Assembly: GCA_035518875.1 (NCBI GenBank)
Contig: DATIXD010000087.1
Location: forward strand, 1 to 14,600
From: DATIXD01 sp035518875
Lineage (GTDB): Bacteria > Pseudomonadota > Gammaproteobacteria > Methylococcales > Methylococcaceae
Direction: 5' to 3'
Length of the DNA: 14,600 bases
A program made the position numbers and the translations under genes. Positions within the stretch are counted from its first letter, which is position 1, and every line of letters starts with the position of its first letter. The notes below the pieces were generated by a model, which was not told the origin of the DNA, did not search any database, and saw nothing but the letters and a program-made list of their open reading frames with translations. Below are positions 13,657 through 14,600 of the stretch, piece by piece.

Positions 13657-14379
13657 CTACCAGTACGTCTTCAGAATGAGCCCGATCCGGTTAATATGGG
13701 CGGGCGAGGAACGCTGGTCATTCTGCCGCGCATAGTAGGGCTCGATTCGCCAATGCTCCGTCAGCTCGACCTCGGCCCCGGCCTGGTAGACCTGACGGTT
13801 CCAGGCATAAAAGCGGGTGTCGTAGAAAAACTCGGCTTCCGTGTAGGGCACCGCGGTCACGCCACCCACGGAAAGCACGCGTTCGATCCCCACCTTTTCG
13901 CGATAGCGCTGTGAATAGTCGCCGTCGATGAAACGCAGGTCCACGTGGATGCGGTTGTACAGCCAGACCTCGAAGGGCAGCGGCGCGCGGCCTGTGGCTT
14001 CGACGATTCCCCGGTTTTCGTTCGAAGCCCCCTCCTCACCGACAAGGTTACCGGAGTATTGATAACCGATCCGGACCCAAAGGTACCGGTCCCGCTCCCA
14101 GTCCGCCTCGCGGAATTTGCGACGGAAGATCGGCTTGACTGTCATGTCAAGATGCACGCCGACCGCTCCGTCCGTTGTATCTTCGCTCAGATTCCGGGTG
14201 AGATTGGCTAGAAAGAAAAGCCTTGTGGTGTCGGAGAGCTTGACGAAAACGTTCATCTCCGGCACGAGTTCCGCTTGCGTGTCGTCTGCAAGAACCTGCG
14301 CGGCAACGACGAACAGAACGGCCACGGCAACGGTCAAAGTGATGAACGCGCGCGCACACCGCGAATCGCTTTTAATCAT
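13657..14379 (-). CDS. DUF2490-type outer membrane beta-barrel protein
   Basis: A 240-residue exported protein. A signal peptide (FITLTVAVAVLFVVAAQVLA, likely cleavage before DD at 31) precedes alternating strands ending in an aromatic residue, ILKTYW, as outer-membrane barrels do. Motifs fit DUF2490: YLWVRIGYQYSGN, LPFEVWLYNRIHVDLRFIDG, RYREKVGIERVL, PYTEAEFFYDTR, and VELTEHWRIEPYYARQNDQ. The family has no established function. ATG 14379 gives a clean signal peptide, but the visible GGAGGG lies 22 bases upstream, unusually far. The frame is open well upstream of that ATG, so a longer product cannot be excluded. The gene is preceded by a frayed membrane-protein end and followed by 173 bases without a clear gene before the next promoter. 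Confidence 0.8.
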   Translation of the reverse strand: MIKSDSRCARAFITLTVAVAVLFVVAAQVLADDTQAELVPEMNVFVKLSDTTRLFFLANLTRNLSEDTTDGAVGVHLDMTVKPIFRRKFREADWERDRYLWVRIGYQYSGNLVGEEGASNENRGIVEATGRAPLPFEVWLYNRIHVDLRFIDGDYSQRYREKVGIERVLSVGGVTAVPYTEAEFFYDTRFYAWNRQVYQAGAEVELTEHWRIEPYYARQNDQRSSPAHINRIGLILKTYW

Positions 14380-14393
14380 GCCGTGCCAATTAT

Positions 14394-14600
14394 CTAAATT
14401 CCCTCCTGTTCCATGTCGTTGCACCGAACCGCGCGCGATCGAGCGGCCCGAGCGCGTTTCCCCGTCCGCCGCCTTGCGCACGATCCAGACCGCCTCGATG
14501 AGCGAGGCACCCGAAAGGGACTGGTGGCGATGATTCCGGAGAGCAACGCCCCCTGTGCGAAGAGGATCGGACCGAAGGCGTAGGCGGCCTTGCCCAGAAA
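14394..14600 (-). CDS. C-terminal end of an unidentified membrane protein, window edge
   Basis: Entering from the right edge on the minus strand, a frame reads FLGKAAYAFGPILFAQGALL, then SGIIATSPF, a convincing membrane helix with GC-rich third positions. It continues as an Arg-rich tail to TAG at 14396-14394. After about 14515 the better codon signal moves to another frame (LSGASLIEAVWIVRKAADGE), which runs on without a stop into the DUF2490 reading frame. I do not recognise the family. Either the gene ends with a basic tail or a frameshift has broken it. Confidence 0.35.
   Translation of the reverse strand, partial: FLGKAAYAFGPILFAQGALLSGIIATSPFRVPRSSRRSGSCARRRTGKRARAARSRAVRCNDMEQEGI

Overview
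The window looks like chromosomal DNA of a free-living Gram-negative bacterium of moderate-to-high GC. It carries a TolC-type outer-membrane channel, two lipoproteins with lipoboxes, a DUF2490-type beta-barrel, a rhomboid protease and an HD-GYP signalling protein. The gene style would suit a Nitrospirota-like or deltaproteobacterial lineage, but no rRNA or other marker is present, so that placement is a guess.

Layout. (1) 1-2318, plus strand: the 3' part of a TolC-family efflux gene, then a patatin-like phospholipase lipoprotein, both more AT-rich than what follows. (2) 2319-2830: a decayed stretch holding a short helix-turn-helix remnant and, recoverable only by joining two frames, the wreck of a LigD-type 3'-phosphoesterase domain. 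(3) 2840-6282, plus strand: a GC-rich envelope/stress cluster of HdeD-like protein, glycine-zipper plus coiled-coil protein, rhomboid protease, and a tail-anchored YqjD-like protein followed by a holin-X/YqjE-like membrane protein. (4) 6329-8106: an apparent genomic-island end, with a truncated and frameshifted RAYT-type transposase, a convergent AT-rich NYN-domain nuclease-like gene, and the 3' half of a tRNA (probably Thr) at 8031-8076 that looks like an attachment-site remnant. (5) 8188-14600, all minus strand: a phosphoesterase with its own terminator, a small secreted coiled-coil protein, a TPR lipoprotein overlapping an HD-GYP sensor gene, a small protein with an internal duplication, a DUF2490 outer-membrane protein and the frayed end of a membrane protein at the window edge.

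How the genes may work together. HD-GYP and TPR lipoprotein genes share 17 bases and sit behind a good sigma70-type promoter, so they are probably one c-di-GMP-linked envelope unit. The plus-strand cluster resembles the enterobacterial hdeD and yqjD/yqjE stress genes in content. I see no CRISPR array, no complete mobile element and no intact RNA gene. The region nearest to an undescribed system is the NYN gene abutting the tRNA fragment.
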